From Microcaldota archaeon (GTDB lineage Archaea > Micrarchaeota > Micrarchaeia > Micrarchaeales > Micrarchaeaceae): a stretch of DNA of 40,376 nucleotides. Below, piece by piece: positions 25,927-33,328 of this stretch. The notes under the pieces are model-generated. The model had not been told where the DNA came from and searched no databases. It saw only the letters and a program-made list of their open reading frames with translations. Within the stretch, counting starts at the first letter, position 1, and each line of letters begins with the position of its first letter. The translations under genes were made by a program, and so were the position numbers. The stretch is from assembly GCA_021828345.1 (NCBI GenBank), contig JAJZJI010000005.1:1-40376 (forward strand). Reading direction: 5' to 3'.

Positions 25927-26673
25927 TTACTTTTTATTTATTAAATCCTGATTTTTCAACACATAAGAAAACGCCAACCTATATCTAGGTAATGCAAACA
26001 AGTTCTTTGCCTCTTTTAAAGGCACCCATCTTAAAGATTTAAATGCCATTTTAGCACTTTTTTCTCTAATGGTAAATTTTGTCTTTTTATCAATTTTTGA
26101 AATAAAAATTATCGCACTTATTTTTCTTATAGTTTTTGTATCAAATTGTATGCTATTATATCCAATTTTCTTTGGTAACCTATAAGGACTAGTTATATTC
26201 AAACCACATTCTTCATAAGTTTCTCTTATTACTGCCTTTTTTGGCGTTTCATTTTTTTCAATCCCCCCCTTTACAGGTTCATATCCCCAAAATGATTTAT
26301 TCCTATGTAATAAAAGTACATGTTTGAAACTAGGATCAAAAACAAAATTTATTATGTTATCCCTATTACTAAATTTGATACCCTCAAAACTATCATTCTC
26401 AATGAGCATAAAAACTAAAGGATTTAGATTCTTTTCCGTTATAAAAAAATCAAAATATTCTTTATCCTGCGATGAATAGTAATTATTTTTTAATACAAGA
26501 ATATTCATAATTTTTTTCTTCTTTGCAATTTTCGATACTGCTTCATTCTGAGTTATTATTACATCATTCTTGCTAAATTTTAGATTTTTGTCATTAATAT
26601 TTGCAAATTTAACATGTTCTATAGCTATGGGTGAAATCATTCTATAGAGATTTTTTGAACTTACGTATATCAT
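25927..26673 (-). CDS. Nudix hydrolase with an N-terminal domain of unknown type
   Basis: The Nudix box is complete at residues 136-158: GGIEKNETPKKAVIRETYEE followed by CGL (G-x5-E-x7-RE-x2-EE-x-G). Nudix enzymes cleave nucleoside diphosphates linked to another group. Residues 1-110 form a separate domain that I do not recognise. The ATG at 26673 lies two bases past the kinase stop. A longer version would begin with TTG at 26715 and overlap the kinase by 38 bases. Position in the operon suggests it removes or supplies a nucleotide product related to the neighbouring genes; this is inference. Confidence 0.8.
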   Translation of the reverse strand: MIYVSSKNLYRMISPIAIEHVKFANINDKNLKFSKNDVIITQNEAVSKIAKKKKIMNILVLKNNYYSSQDKEYFDFFITEKNLNPLVFMLIENDSFEGIKFSNRDNIINFVFDPSFKHVLLLHRNKSFWGYEPVKGGIEKNETPKKAVIRETYEECGLNITSPYRLPKKIGYNSIQFDTKTIRKISAIIFISKIDKKTKFTIREKSAKMAFKSLRWVPLKEAKNLFALPRYRLAFSYVLKNQDLINKK

Positions 26674-26677
26674 AATA

Positions 26678-27646
26678 TCATTTTTTTCTAATACTACGTG
26701 ATATGTATTCTCCAATTTCTTCTAACCTACCTTCAACTTTAATTGATTCCACATTTCTTAAAAGATTAGAAACAAAGACTATCCTTTTTCGCCTATGCTC
26801 ATCTGTAAACATATTTGGGTAAGGAATTTTAGAACCCAACACAAAATTAGGGAAATTATCATTAAATTCAGATGCTGAATTATGCAGAATAAGAAATGCT
26901 TCATTTAATTGCGCGTTATTTGACATATCTAATTTCTTAACAGTTAATTCTTTTTCCAATTTTTTTACTAATATAATTTTAATTAACCTTATCGGATAAT
27001 TTAAATTTGCATTTATACCTAAATCCTCAGCGATAACTGACACTTTTTTATCTTGAAACTCCAAAATATCTGGCAATATATAATTATCTAATTTAAATTC
27101 AGATTTTAAAGACCCTGCTCTTAATCTAATTCCACGCGTACCGCTAACTATATTTATCCCATCTATGAATAATCTATTACCGCTAACAAATTTTATATTT
27201 TTATTTACTAAACATGAATAGATCGCAGATGTAGTTTTTCCGGAACCGTTAGGTCCTACCATTGCTATTCCCATATTACTACTTGATACTGCTGAAGCAT
27301 GTAAAGAAAATATATCTTTTTTATTTAATTTTTGTTCTAAAAATTTTGATATGAGCAATATTATGTCTCTACTAAATTGTTCCGGACTAGATTCATTAGA
27401 TAAAAATATGTTTTCGCCGTCTACAACTAAACTCGGCTTGTCCCTATAAACATATATATTTACCTCCGATTTTTCTTCAGTAATCTTAAATGGTGGCAGA
27501 TAATTTAAATAATCTTTAAAAACAATCTGCTCTATATTGTTTGGAATGCTTAATTTAAAATTAATACCAACAAAATTTAAATTAAAGCTGTTATTTCTCT
27601 TAATTTTATTATACATGCTATTTTTATTCCTAGAATTATTTGCCAT
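26678..27646 (-). CDS. HPr kinase-like P-loop protein
   Basis: The 322-residue protein has an N-terminal beta-rich part (about 20-110), then SLHASAVSSSNMGIAMVG and Walker A GPNGSGKT at 131-138. HASAV followed by a P-loop is typical of HprK/PEPCK-type kinases, which phosphorylate serine in HPr or in peptides. The acidic pair that usually follows the P-loop (as in VSDD) reads FVSGNRLFID here. The catalytic acid may therefore be lost or moved. The ATG at 27646 has AGGT six bases before it; ATG 27679 and TTG 27700 are in-frame options. A TATA-like TTTAAATTTT lies near 27713. First gene of the three-gene operon. Confidence 0.7.
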   Translation of the reverse strand: MANNSRNKNSMYNKIKRNNSFNLNFVGINFKLSIPNNIEQIVFKDYLNYLPPFKITEEKSEVNIYVYRDKPSLVVDGENIFLSNESSPEQFSRDIILLISKFLEQKLNKKDIFSLHASAVSSSNMGIAMVGPNGSGKTTSAIYSCLVNKNIKFVSGNRLFIDGINIVSGTRGIRLRAGSLKSEFKLDNYILPDILEFQDKKVSVIAEDLGINANLNYPIRLIKIILVKKLEKELTVKKLDMSNNAQLNEAFLILHNSASEFNDNFPNFVLGSKIPYPNMFTDEHRRKRIVFVSNLLRNVESIKVEGRLEEIGEYISRSIRKK

Positions 27647-27700
27647 TATAATACCTATAACATGACATTTTCCATCCATCACAATCTTTGGTTTCCTCAA

Positions 27701-28008
27701 CAGAAAAAAAATTTAAATTTGTGGAATTTGATAATTCAATGACCACTGTATTTACAGAACCTCATGAATTTTAAAATCGCAGAACACCATTGCATTGCTA
27801 TTTTGTAAATATCAATACTTTTATGTACCTTTCTGTTAGTCAAAATATACCACTATTTTTTATATGATGTAGTGGGAAAAATATAAAAGTATTTGTATTT
27901 ATCCGGCGTTGCGACAAAATTAGTCTCAGGCATATGATGTAATCAAAGAAACATCAAAAATATACCGAATCTCAAAATAGTTGTACTTTATCTTAAAGAG
28001 TATTATAA
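27701..28008. other. AT-rich interval at the right edge of the accessory region
   Basis: There is no intact gene. The segment holds the probable promoter of the kinase gene near 27708-27718 (minus strand). It also has short plus-strand fragments that look coding but are broken by stops, such as SQAYDVIKETSKIYRISK around 27933-27986. These may belong to the same dead gene as the fragment that follows. Confidence 0.5.
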
Positions 28009-28149
28009 ACGGAGAATTCTGAGAGTAAGTTTTCTACAGATAAACATATGGTTGGATGGAAAATATCGCAGAAACGAGATGAAAGAATTGGTACTGCAAT
28101 AAGTTGTATAGCTATTCTTCATAATCTATTCATAACTGGTTATGGTTAA
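28009..28149 (+). pseudogene. Broken coding fragment resembling a transposase C-terminus
   Basis: A frame open after the stop at 28006 encodes SKFSTDKHMVGWKISQKRDE, then RIGTAISCIAILHNLFITGYG and a TAA stop. It has no plausible start and is preceded by further frame-broken protein-like pieces. A basic segment followed by a hydrophobic HNLF helix is common at the end of DDE transposases; this match is by eye and tentative. It is on the same strand as the fragment at 25116-25250. Confidence 0.4.
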
Positions 28150-28179
28150 CTTTTGTTCTAGAATCGTACTGATCAAAAA

Positions 28180-28189
28180 GTATTTATAT
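28180..28189 (+). promoter_or_regulatory. BRE/TATA promoter of the 274-residue orphan gene
   Basis: CAAAAAG (BRE-like) followed by TATTTATATT ends 40 bases before the ATG. The transcript would have a leader of about 20 bases that contains AGGT seven bases before the start codon. Confidence 0.5.
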
Positions 28190-28229
28190 TAGTTTAATCT
28201 CATTATCCTATTTATTAAAAGGTTTTATA

Positions 28230-29054
28230 ATGGATTTTAATTTTAAATCGATACCAAATCATGATAATTCAACAGTGTGGGGTCTTGGTTCTCAGGGAAG
28301 CTATATATCGAAGAAATCTGAGGAGTTAATTATTAAATATGTTAATGATGTCTCAAAAGTAATAGCAGATTCAAACAAGCCTATTCTTTCAAAAGGATAT
28401 GAGAACATCGAACCAATAATATTATTTACCGATGCTGATTTTGCAAAAATGAATGAAACGATATGTTATGAGCTTAATAAATTAAGACATAACTTGGAAG
28501 AGTATGCTGAAAATGGGACTGGTGATTATACTGGTGCAATAATACCAACAATACACAATTTACATGTTTTTATACACCATCATAGATCTGGAATGCATGT
28601 AAAACATACAAAGAACTATGTTAAAACTAAAAAGGAAAACATACGAACAATAGGCGCGTATAACAAGAGCGGTAATATTTTGCTCAGGCGCAGTTCTTAT
28701 GATAATGAGAATACATTTAAATCAGAGGTATTAAATTCTATAATAAATGCAATAACAGGCACAATTGTGGTGCGTGAAGCATCTGGCGCTCTTTTAAAAG
28801 CAGCTATAAGCAAAAAGACTGATGATAATAGCAAGATGTTAGATGCGTTGGATGAATTATCAATATCTATTAAGAAGACAGCAGTACTTGTAGAAGAATT
28901 TTATCATAGGCTAACGCTTAAGGTTAACATTCCATTAAAAAGAATGGTAAATTACACCCCAATTATTGGCTATCAGAACAGTAAACGTGAAAAGGCATTT
29001 AAACGGATACATTCCATGGAAGCAGAAGAGGAACAGGAAGTTTTAATGCAATAA
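28230..29054 (+). CDS. Protein of unknown function, 274 residues
   Basis: I do not recognise this protein. It has no membrane segment or signal peptide. Notable parts are an N-terminal STVWGLGSQGSYIS, a histidine-rich HNLHVFIHHHRSGMHVKH at about residues 109-126, and a long helical C-terminal half (LLKAAISKK... through EEFYHRLTLKV) ending in an acidic EEEQEV. The histidine cluster could bind metal. Codon use is like the housekeeping genes rather than the island. It has its own promoter and is convergent with the HD hydrolase gene. Confidence 0.7.
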   Translation: MDFNFKSIPNHDNSTVWGLGSQGSYISKKSEELIIKYVNDVSKVIADSNKPILSKGYENIEPIILFTDADFAKMNETICYELNKLRHNLEEYAENGTGDYTGAIIPTIHNLHVFIHHHRSGMHVKHTKNYVKTKKENIRTIGAYNKSGNILLRRSSYDNENTFKSEVLNSIINAITGTIVVREASGALLKAAISKKTDDNSKMLDALDELSISIKKTAVLVEEFYHRLTLKVNIPLKRMVNYTPIIGYQNSKREKAFKRIHSMEAEEEQEVLMQ

Positions 29055-29080
29055 GAACATCTTAGTTCTTTTATATGTGT

Positions 29081-29731
29081 TTATTTGATTCCGTTCCATT
29101 CATCAAAAAATTCTTTTAAGAAGGTTCTGAGAAACTTATCTCGATGTATTGCCATTTTCCTTCCGGTTTTTGTTTGCATTTTGTCTTTTAGTAGTAATAT
29201 TTTTTCATAAAAATGATTTATTGATGGGCTATTGCTTTTTTTATACTCTTCAAAGTTTTTATGGAATTTTGGTTTTACTCGAGGATCATATATTAGTCTT
29301 CCTTTATAGCCTCCATATGCAAATGTTCTGGCTATACCAATTGCCCCTATATCCATTTTATCAGAGTCCCATACAACTTTTCCTTCTAGTGTCATCATAG
29401 TGTGGTCTACTCCTGCTCCTTTAAATGAAACGTTCCCTACAATATAGTTTACTTGGTCTATAATATGTTTTTCTACATGCAGTTTGGTTAGCCATTCTGT
29501 TGCTATTTTAGCTCCAACACTCTCGTCATTATTGTTGAATTTCCAATCAGCAATATCATGCAAAAGAGCCGAAAGTTCTACTACAAACATATCTGCTTTC
29601 TCCTGTTTGCCTATTTTTTTAGCCAATTGCCATACAAGATATACGTGCCACCAATCATGCCCAGATCCCTCACCATCCAATTTTTTTTTGACAAAATTAG
29701 CAGTCTTGTTTATCACATATTTTTTATTCAT
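29081..29731 (-). CDS. HD-domain phosphohydrolase (YedJ-like)
   Basis: The 216-residue protein has GHDWWHVYLVW near residues 24-34, LLHDIADWKF with the His-Asp pair (H58, D59), and WDSDKMDIGAIGIAR with the distal aspartate. This is the pattern of the stand-alone HD family COG1418 (YedJ). These are metal-dependent phosphohydrolases, usually thought to act on nucleotides; the substrate is not known here. Length is normal. The gene is downstream of tRNA-Leu on the same strand. Confidence 0.85.
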   Translation of the reverse strand: MNKKYVINKTANFVKKKLDGEGSGHDWWHVYLVWQLAKKIGKQEKADMFVVELSALLHDIADWKFNNNDESVGAKIATEWLTKLHVEKHIIDQVNYIVGNVSFKGAGVDHTMMTLEGKVVWDSDKMDIGAIGIARTFAYGGYKGRLIYDPRVKPKFHKNFEEYKKSNSPSINHFYEKILLLKDKMQTKTGRKMAIHRDKFLRTFLKEFFDEWNGIK

Positions 29732-29787
29732 ATAATCATTCTAAGAAAATCAAGGAAAGACAAGAATTTAAATTTAGTTATAAAAGT

Positions 29788-29893
29788 GCAGGGGGTGAGA
29801 TTCGAACTCACGAAGGTGCTAGACCACAGGATCTTAAGTCCTGCGCATTTTTCTGTGGCCCAAAGCAGCCAAACCAGACTTTGCTACCCCTGC
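29788..29893 (-). tRNA. tRNA-Leu (UAA), interrupted by a D-loop intron
   Basis: The acceptor stem GCAGGGG/CCCCTGC, anticodon arm CAGGA-CTTAAGA-TCCTG (anticodon TAA), a type II variable arm with a GGT/ACC stem and the T arm GTGAG-TTCGAAT-CTCAC are all perfect. The gene is 106 bases because of about 23 extra bases in the D-loop. Without them the D arm reads GCA-AAGTCTGGTAA-TGC, a normal archaeal form with the GG pair, and the mature tRNA is 83 bases. The anticodon loop itself has no intron. No CCA is encoded. Confidence 0.93.
29850..29872 (-). other. Noncanonical tRNA intron (bulge-helix-bulge type)
   Basis: In the RNA the sequence around the insert folds as follows. UCUG pairs with CAGA (4 bp), with a 3-base bulge GUU on the 5' side. 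An inner helix UGGC/GCCA with an 8-base loop follows, and an AAA bulge lies on the 3' side. This is a relaxed bulge-helix-bulge, the substrate of the archaeal splicing endonuclease. Cutting GU/U and AA/A yields the boundaries given; they could shift by one or two bases because of the A and U runs. Confidence 0.75.
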
Positions 29894-29924
29894 AATTAAG
29901 TTATATTTATCAACAGAATCATAT

Positions 29925-30659
29925 TTATGTATACATGTTTGGATCACTTTCCGGTATAACACCCTCACGTGTCTCCTTGCTCTTTTTAAGTAGTTCTTTT
30001 ACCTTGTCTTCTACCATTTTGGCTTCTTTATCAAGTTCGATAACGTCTATATTCATATTAAGTAATTTATTTAAACTATTTATTGCTATTTCCGCATATC
30101 TTGGGTCTATTATCTGTGGGTTTACTTGTACCAATATATTAATATCATCTATATTATCTATAGCTGCATTCATCATTATTACTGCGCTGACCCCTGCCGC
30201 AACGCCTTCACCTATTGGCTTTAATCCTAATTTTTGTATTTTTTCAGATAGCTCTTTTGTGGACGCTACTGCAAAAACATCAAAATTATTTGGATTTTGG
30301 GTAGGTATGCCACTTATCGATATTATTTTTTTAATCTTTTTTTCTTTCAGGAAATTGTATATTGCATCAGATATTTCGTATATGGATTTTTCAGATGATG
30401 GTCCCGATTCCGCAAAAAGCAATAAGAGACTATTTTTTTTTGAATAATAAAATCTTAATGGTGGCATTGGTGTATCTTTATGTATAGATACAAGTGGCGG
30501 GAAAAGATCGCTTTTTATATATCCTACATATTCAAGCTGAAGTTTATTTACCATATAACTTATGCTCATAGGTCCTACGAGCCCAGTTCCTGGGAAGCCT
30601 TCTAAGAATGTGCATCCCTCTAATTCTATCTTTTTAAATAATTTTATTTCGATCATCAA
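29925..30659 (-). CDS. PAC2 family protein (proteasome assembly chaperone 2-like)
   Basis: The 244-residue protein shows FLEGFPGTGLVGPMSISYM near the N-terminus, PPLVSIHKDTPMPPLRFYY, then ISISGIPTQ and GEGVAAGVSAVIM. This is the archaeal PAC2 pattern (COG2047). The eukaryotic counterpart assists proteasome assembly, and the archaeal role is inferred from that. The C-terminus is a charged helix (KMVEDKVKELLKKSKE). It is upstream of tRNA-Leu on the same strand. The start could be 30659 or the next codon at 30656. Confidence 0.85.
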   Translation of the reverse strand: MMIEIKLFKKIELEGCTFLEGFPGTGLVGPMSISYMVNKLQLEYVGYIKSDLFPPLVSIHKDTPMPPLRFYYSKKNSLLLLFAESGPSSEKSIYEISDAIYNFLKEKKIKKIISISGIPTQNPNNFDVFAVASTKELSEKIQKLGLKPIGEGVAAGVSAVIMMNAAIDNIDDINILVQVNPQIIDPRYAEIAINSLNKLLNMNIDVIELDKEAKMVEDKVKELLKKSKETREGVIPESDPNMYT

Positions 30660-30772
30660 ATCATATTTATTATTTAGGGAAGATATAAAAGATTATATAA
30701 AAAAGACGAAAAAAGCCAAAAAATGCGCTAAATTTACGTAAAAAACCTATTTTCCTCTGTAAATCGACGATA

Positions 30773-30783
30773 AATATTTAAAT
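30773..30783 (+). promoter_or_regulatory. TATA box and GTGATC start context for the 74-residue gene
   Basis: AAATATTTAAA is centred about 35 bases before the ATG at 30813. GTGATC, part of the archaeal anti-anti-SD consensus GGTGATC, lies three bases before the start codon. Confidence 0.5.
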
Positions 30784-30812
30784 CTATCTAGTTTATTCTT
30801 ATTAGTGATCTA

Positions 30813-31037
30813 ATGGCAGAAAAGATAGGAAGCGAATCAATAGAGAGAGAAGATGGGTACCTATACTTCTTGGGAAAGGACGGGTTTGTATGGAGAACTC
30901 CGATGAAATCTAATACAAGAGGAAGAAAATCGAAAGTGGGTTCCGAAAAGATCAAGAGGGAACAGGGCTATCTCTATTTTATTGATAAGAAAGGATATGT
31001 TGCAAGAGCAAAGATGAATAGAAAGGGAAGAAGGTAA
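30813..31037 (+). CDS. Small basic protein made of two tandem motifs
   Basis: The 74-residue protein consists of two copies of a motif of about 30 residues. Copy one is IGSESIEREDGYLYFLGKDG followed by FVWRTPMKSN. Copy two is VGSEKIKREQGYLYFIDKKG followed by YVARAKMNRK. A basic GRKSK/GRR stretch ends each. The repeats suggest two small beta hairpins with basic tails, perhaps for binding RNA or DNA; this is inference. I recall similar short proteins from small-genome archaea and bacteria but know no function. Confidence 0.75.
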   Translation: MAEKIGSESIEREDGYLYFLGKDGFVWRTPMKSNTRGRKSKVGSEKIKREQGYLYFIDKKGYVARAKMNRKGRR

Positions 31038-31046
31038 TCTTCTTAC

Positions 31047-31454
31047 CTATTTTTTTATTTTAATTTTTGCTCCTTTTTTTATTCCATTATTTTTTATAAA
31101 TCCGGCGCTTAATTCTATAATATATTTATCTGGACTTTTTGGTATATAGGTTTTGCAGTTAAACATTGAGGTGCACGGCGTTGCATTTTCACAAAAATCT
31201 ACAATTTTAAAGTTATTGTCGATCCACAATATATCTATATTGAAATGCATGTTGAGCATCCATATGCTATGGTAATCGCTTCTGTTGAATATGAAGAGCA
31301 TACCTCCATTAGTATTTAATGATTTTTTATACATAAGCCCTATCATTCTTTTTATAAAATTATCTGCGATAATCGCAGTAATCTCTTTTTTTCCTATGTA
31401 AATTTTGGCTTCATTATAATGCATATGTTTTTGCAAGAATTTTAATAGTGGCAT
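31047..31454 (-). CDS. DUF192 family protein
   Basis: The 135-residue protein has GLMYKKSLNTNGGMLFIF, IWMLNMHFNIDILWID, the C-x6-C element CENATPCTSMFNC and IIELSAGFIKNNGIKKG, the full DUF192 (COG1430) series. The family is widespread and its role is not settled. Most members are secreted, but this one has no obvious signal peptide. The start at 31454 is preceded by AAGGT and follows the aldehyde dehydrogenase stop by 9 bases, so the two are probably one operon. Confidence 0.85.
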   Translation of the reverse strand: MPLLKFLQKHMHYNEAKIYIGKKEITAIIADNFIKRMIGLMYKKSLNTNGGMLFIFNRSDYHSIWMLNMHFNIDILWIDNNFKIVDFCENATPCTSMFNCKTYIPKSPDKYIIELSAGFIKNNGIKKGAKIKIKK

Positions 31455-31463
31455 TTATATACC

Positions 31464-33089
31464 TTATTTCGTTAATGATAAACTTTGCTCTCTCATAAAC
31501 TGCTGCAAATAATATTTGCTACCACTGCCCTTGCCTGTAAACCCACTTGCCTTCCAGCCTACGAATGTATGCAAGCCTACAACTGCTCCTGTTGTTGCGC
31601 TTGTTGCTCTGTTTATGTAAACAACACCTGCAGCTATTTTGTTGGAGAACTCCTTTATTTCATTCTTATTTTTGGTATATAACCCTGCTGTAAGACCGTA
31701 TTTGACATTGTTTGCCATTTCTATTGCTTTATTGAAATCATCGAACTCTATTATTGCAAGTATAGGTAAAAAGAGCTCATTATGTACCAGTTCATCATCA
31801 TTTTTTAATTCTGCTACTACTGGTTCAACGTAATATCCATTTAATTGGGTTGATATTCTATTACCTCCATATAATAGTGATCCAGATCTCTTTATCTTAT
31901 TTATCGATTCTACATATCTAATATATGCATTTTCACTTATCAAAGGGCCAATATAATTGGTTTTTTTGAGCGGATCTCCTATATGAAATGTCCTTACCTT
32001 GTCTATTAATTTGCTTATAAAAATTTCCTTTATTGAAGAGTGTACATACACTCGTGATAACGCACTACATTTTTGCCCAGTATAACCAAATGCCGCACTT
32101 GAAATTCCGTCTACTGCTTTTTCTATGTCTGCATGCTTTGACACTATCGCAGGATTTTTACCTCCCATTTCAACAACAAAATTTTTTTGCAGACCCAAAT
32201 TAAGGCTTTTTTTAATCATATTAATTCCTGTATCATATGAACCAGTAAACGCTATTCCTGAAACGTCCTTGTTTACTACTAATTCATCTCCCACCTCACT
32301 ACCTGGGCCTGTGATAAAATTAAATACGCCATCAGGCAATCCTGATTCTTTTAGCAGCTGGTATATTCTCAATCCTGTAAGCATTGTCATGTTATCTGTC
32401 GAAGATGGTTTGAATACTACAGTATTGCCTGTAATCATTGCACCTATACTCATTCCAGAAGATATAGATATTGGGAAGTTAAATGGTGCTATAACTCCAA
32501 ATACACCTACGGGCAATAACTTTATATTTACTATTTCAGATGCACCAGGTGCACCTTGAAATCCAGCATTAATTTTTATATTACTATTATCTGAAATATT
32601 TTTCCGTATATACCCCTTATTAGTTTCCATATCATTTGCATAATAATTGGCGAAATCTATTGCTTCGTCAACCTCTCCGATAGATTCATATCTAGATTTT
32701 CCATTCTCTAGACTTAGTAATGCTGCTAAGTCAAATTTATTTGTTGATAATAAAACTGCAAAATTTTTAAATATCTCAACACGTTTTTTATAATCAACTA
32801 AATGCCATTCATCAAATGCTTTTTTTGCAGCATCAATAGCCATTTTTGCATGTTCGCGTTTTCCACATTGGAAGCGGCCTATCATTATGTTTTTATCTAT
32901 TGGTGAATATTCGGTTAATAAGCTATCTGAATTAATTGCCTTTCCTGATATATACATAGGGTATGTAGATCCAATATTCTTTTTAAGTCTTAAAATCGCA
33001 TCATCAAATAATCTATCAAATTCCACTTCATTATTGCTCTCCATAAATTTTTTATAAGTAAATTCATTTTTAAATTTTGAATAAGACAT
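31464..33089 (-). CDS. Aldehyde dehydrogenase, 1-pyrroline-5-carboxylate dehydrogenase (PruA) type
   Basis: The 541-residue enzyme has the catalytic pair Glu307 (VVEMGGKNP) and Cys341 (GYTGQKCSALSR). FNFPISIS, FKPSSTDN and FTGSYDTG supply the NAD pocket. Its long N-terminal arm (about 55 residues before the domain) and GQKCSA motif match glutamate-semialdehyde (P5C) dehydrogenases, which finish proline breakdown to glutamate. Other aldehyde substrates remain possible, as no proline dehydrogenase gene is near. A TATA-like TTTATAAAAAG lies 35-45 bases before the ATG. Confidence 0.82.
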   Translation of the reverse strand: MSYSKFKNEFTYKKFMESNNEVEFDRLFDDAILRLKKNIGSTYPMYISGKAINSDSLLTEYSPIDKNIMIGRFQCGKREHAKMAIDAAKKAFDEWHLVDYKKRVEIFKNFAVLLSTNKFDLAALLSLENGKSRYESIGEVDEAIDFANYYANDMETNKGYIRKNISDNSNIKINAGFQGAPGASEIVNIKLLPVGVFGVIAPFNFPISISSGMSIGAMITGNTVVFKPSSTDNMTMLTGLRIYQLLKESGLPDGVFNFITGPGSEVGDELVVNKDVSGIAFTGSYDTGINMIKKSLNLGLQKNFVVEMGGKNPAIVSKHADIEKAVDGISSAAFGYTGQKCSALSRVYVHSSIKEIFISKLIDKVRTFHIGDPLKKTNYIGPLISENAYIRYVESINKIKRSGSLLYGGNRISTQLNGYYVEPVVAELKNDDELVHNELFLPILAIIEFDDFNKAIEMANNVKYGLTAGLYTKNKNEIKEFSNKIAAGVVYINRATSATTGAVVGLHTFVGWKASGFTGKGSGSKYYLQQFMREQSLSLTK

Positions 33090-33258
33090 ATTATCACATC
33101 AATATAGTATAATCATAACACATCTTTTTATAAATGATTTTTAAATTCGATTTTCATAGTTTGCGGACAAATGACTAATTTAATATGTAATATGCTTGAC
33201 ATTAATTTAATTGTGATAAATAAAAATTATAATAAGCTTTAAAAAGGAGAATGTTCAG

Positions 33259-33277
33259 ATTATAACTGAGTTATAAT
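33259..33277. promoter_or_regulatory. Perfect inverted repeat upstream of the suf operon (candidate operator)
   Basis: ATTATAAC-TGA-GTTATAAT has 8-bp arms with a 3-base centre. It ends about 10 bases before the TATA element of the sufB promoter, a position where a bound dimer could block or aid TBP/TFB. The HTH protein encoded within the operon is an obvious candidate ligand. Confidence 0.55.
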
Positions 33278-33287
33278 TATAATGTTT

Positions 33288-33298
33288 TTATTATAAAT
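33288..33298 (+). promoter_or_regulatory. TATA box of the suf operon
   Basis: TTATTATAAAT is centred about 36 bases before the sufB ATG. Transcription would start about 10 bases before the gene. Confidence 0.5.
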
Positions 33299-33328
33299 AA
33301 TAGCTAATGTCTACATCGTGGTTTTATT

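Larger units (their letters stand above)
25116..28149. mobile_element. Putative accessory island: three-gene operon between dead transposase-like fragments
   Basis: The kinase-like, Nudix and nucleotidyltransferase genes lie on the minus strand between two plus-strand coding remnants. They are flanked outside by housekeeping RIO1 and an orphan gene with its own promoter. The arrangement fits insertion of a cassette into, or next to, an old mobile element. No target-site duplication is evident. Exact borders are not visible; I estimate 24960-25250 on the left and 27700-28150 on the right. Confidence 0.4.

Noticed and set aside
33090..33258. Search for an RNA or small gene between the aldehyde dehydrogenase and the suf operator
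   Set aside because: The stretch has a divergent TATA-like site for the aldehyde dehydrogenase and AT-rich filler only.
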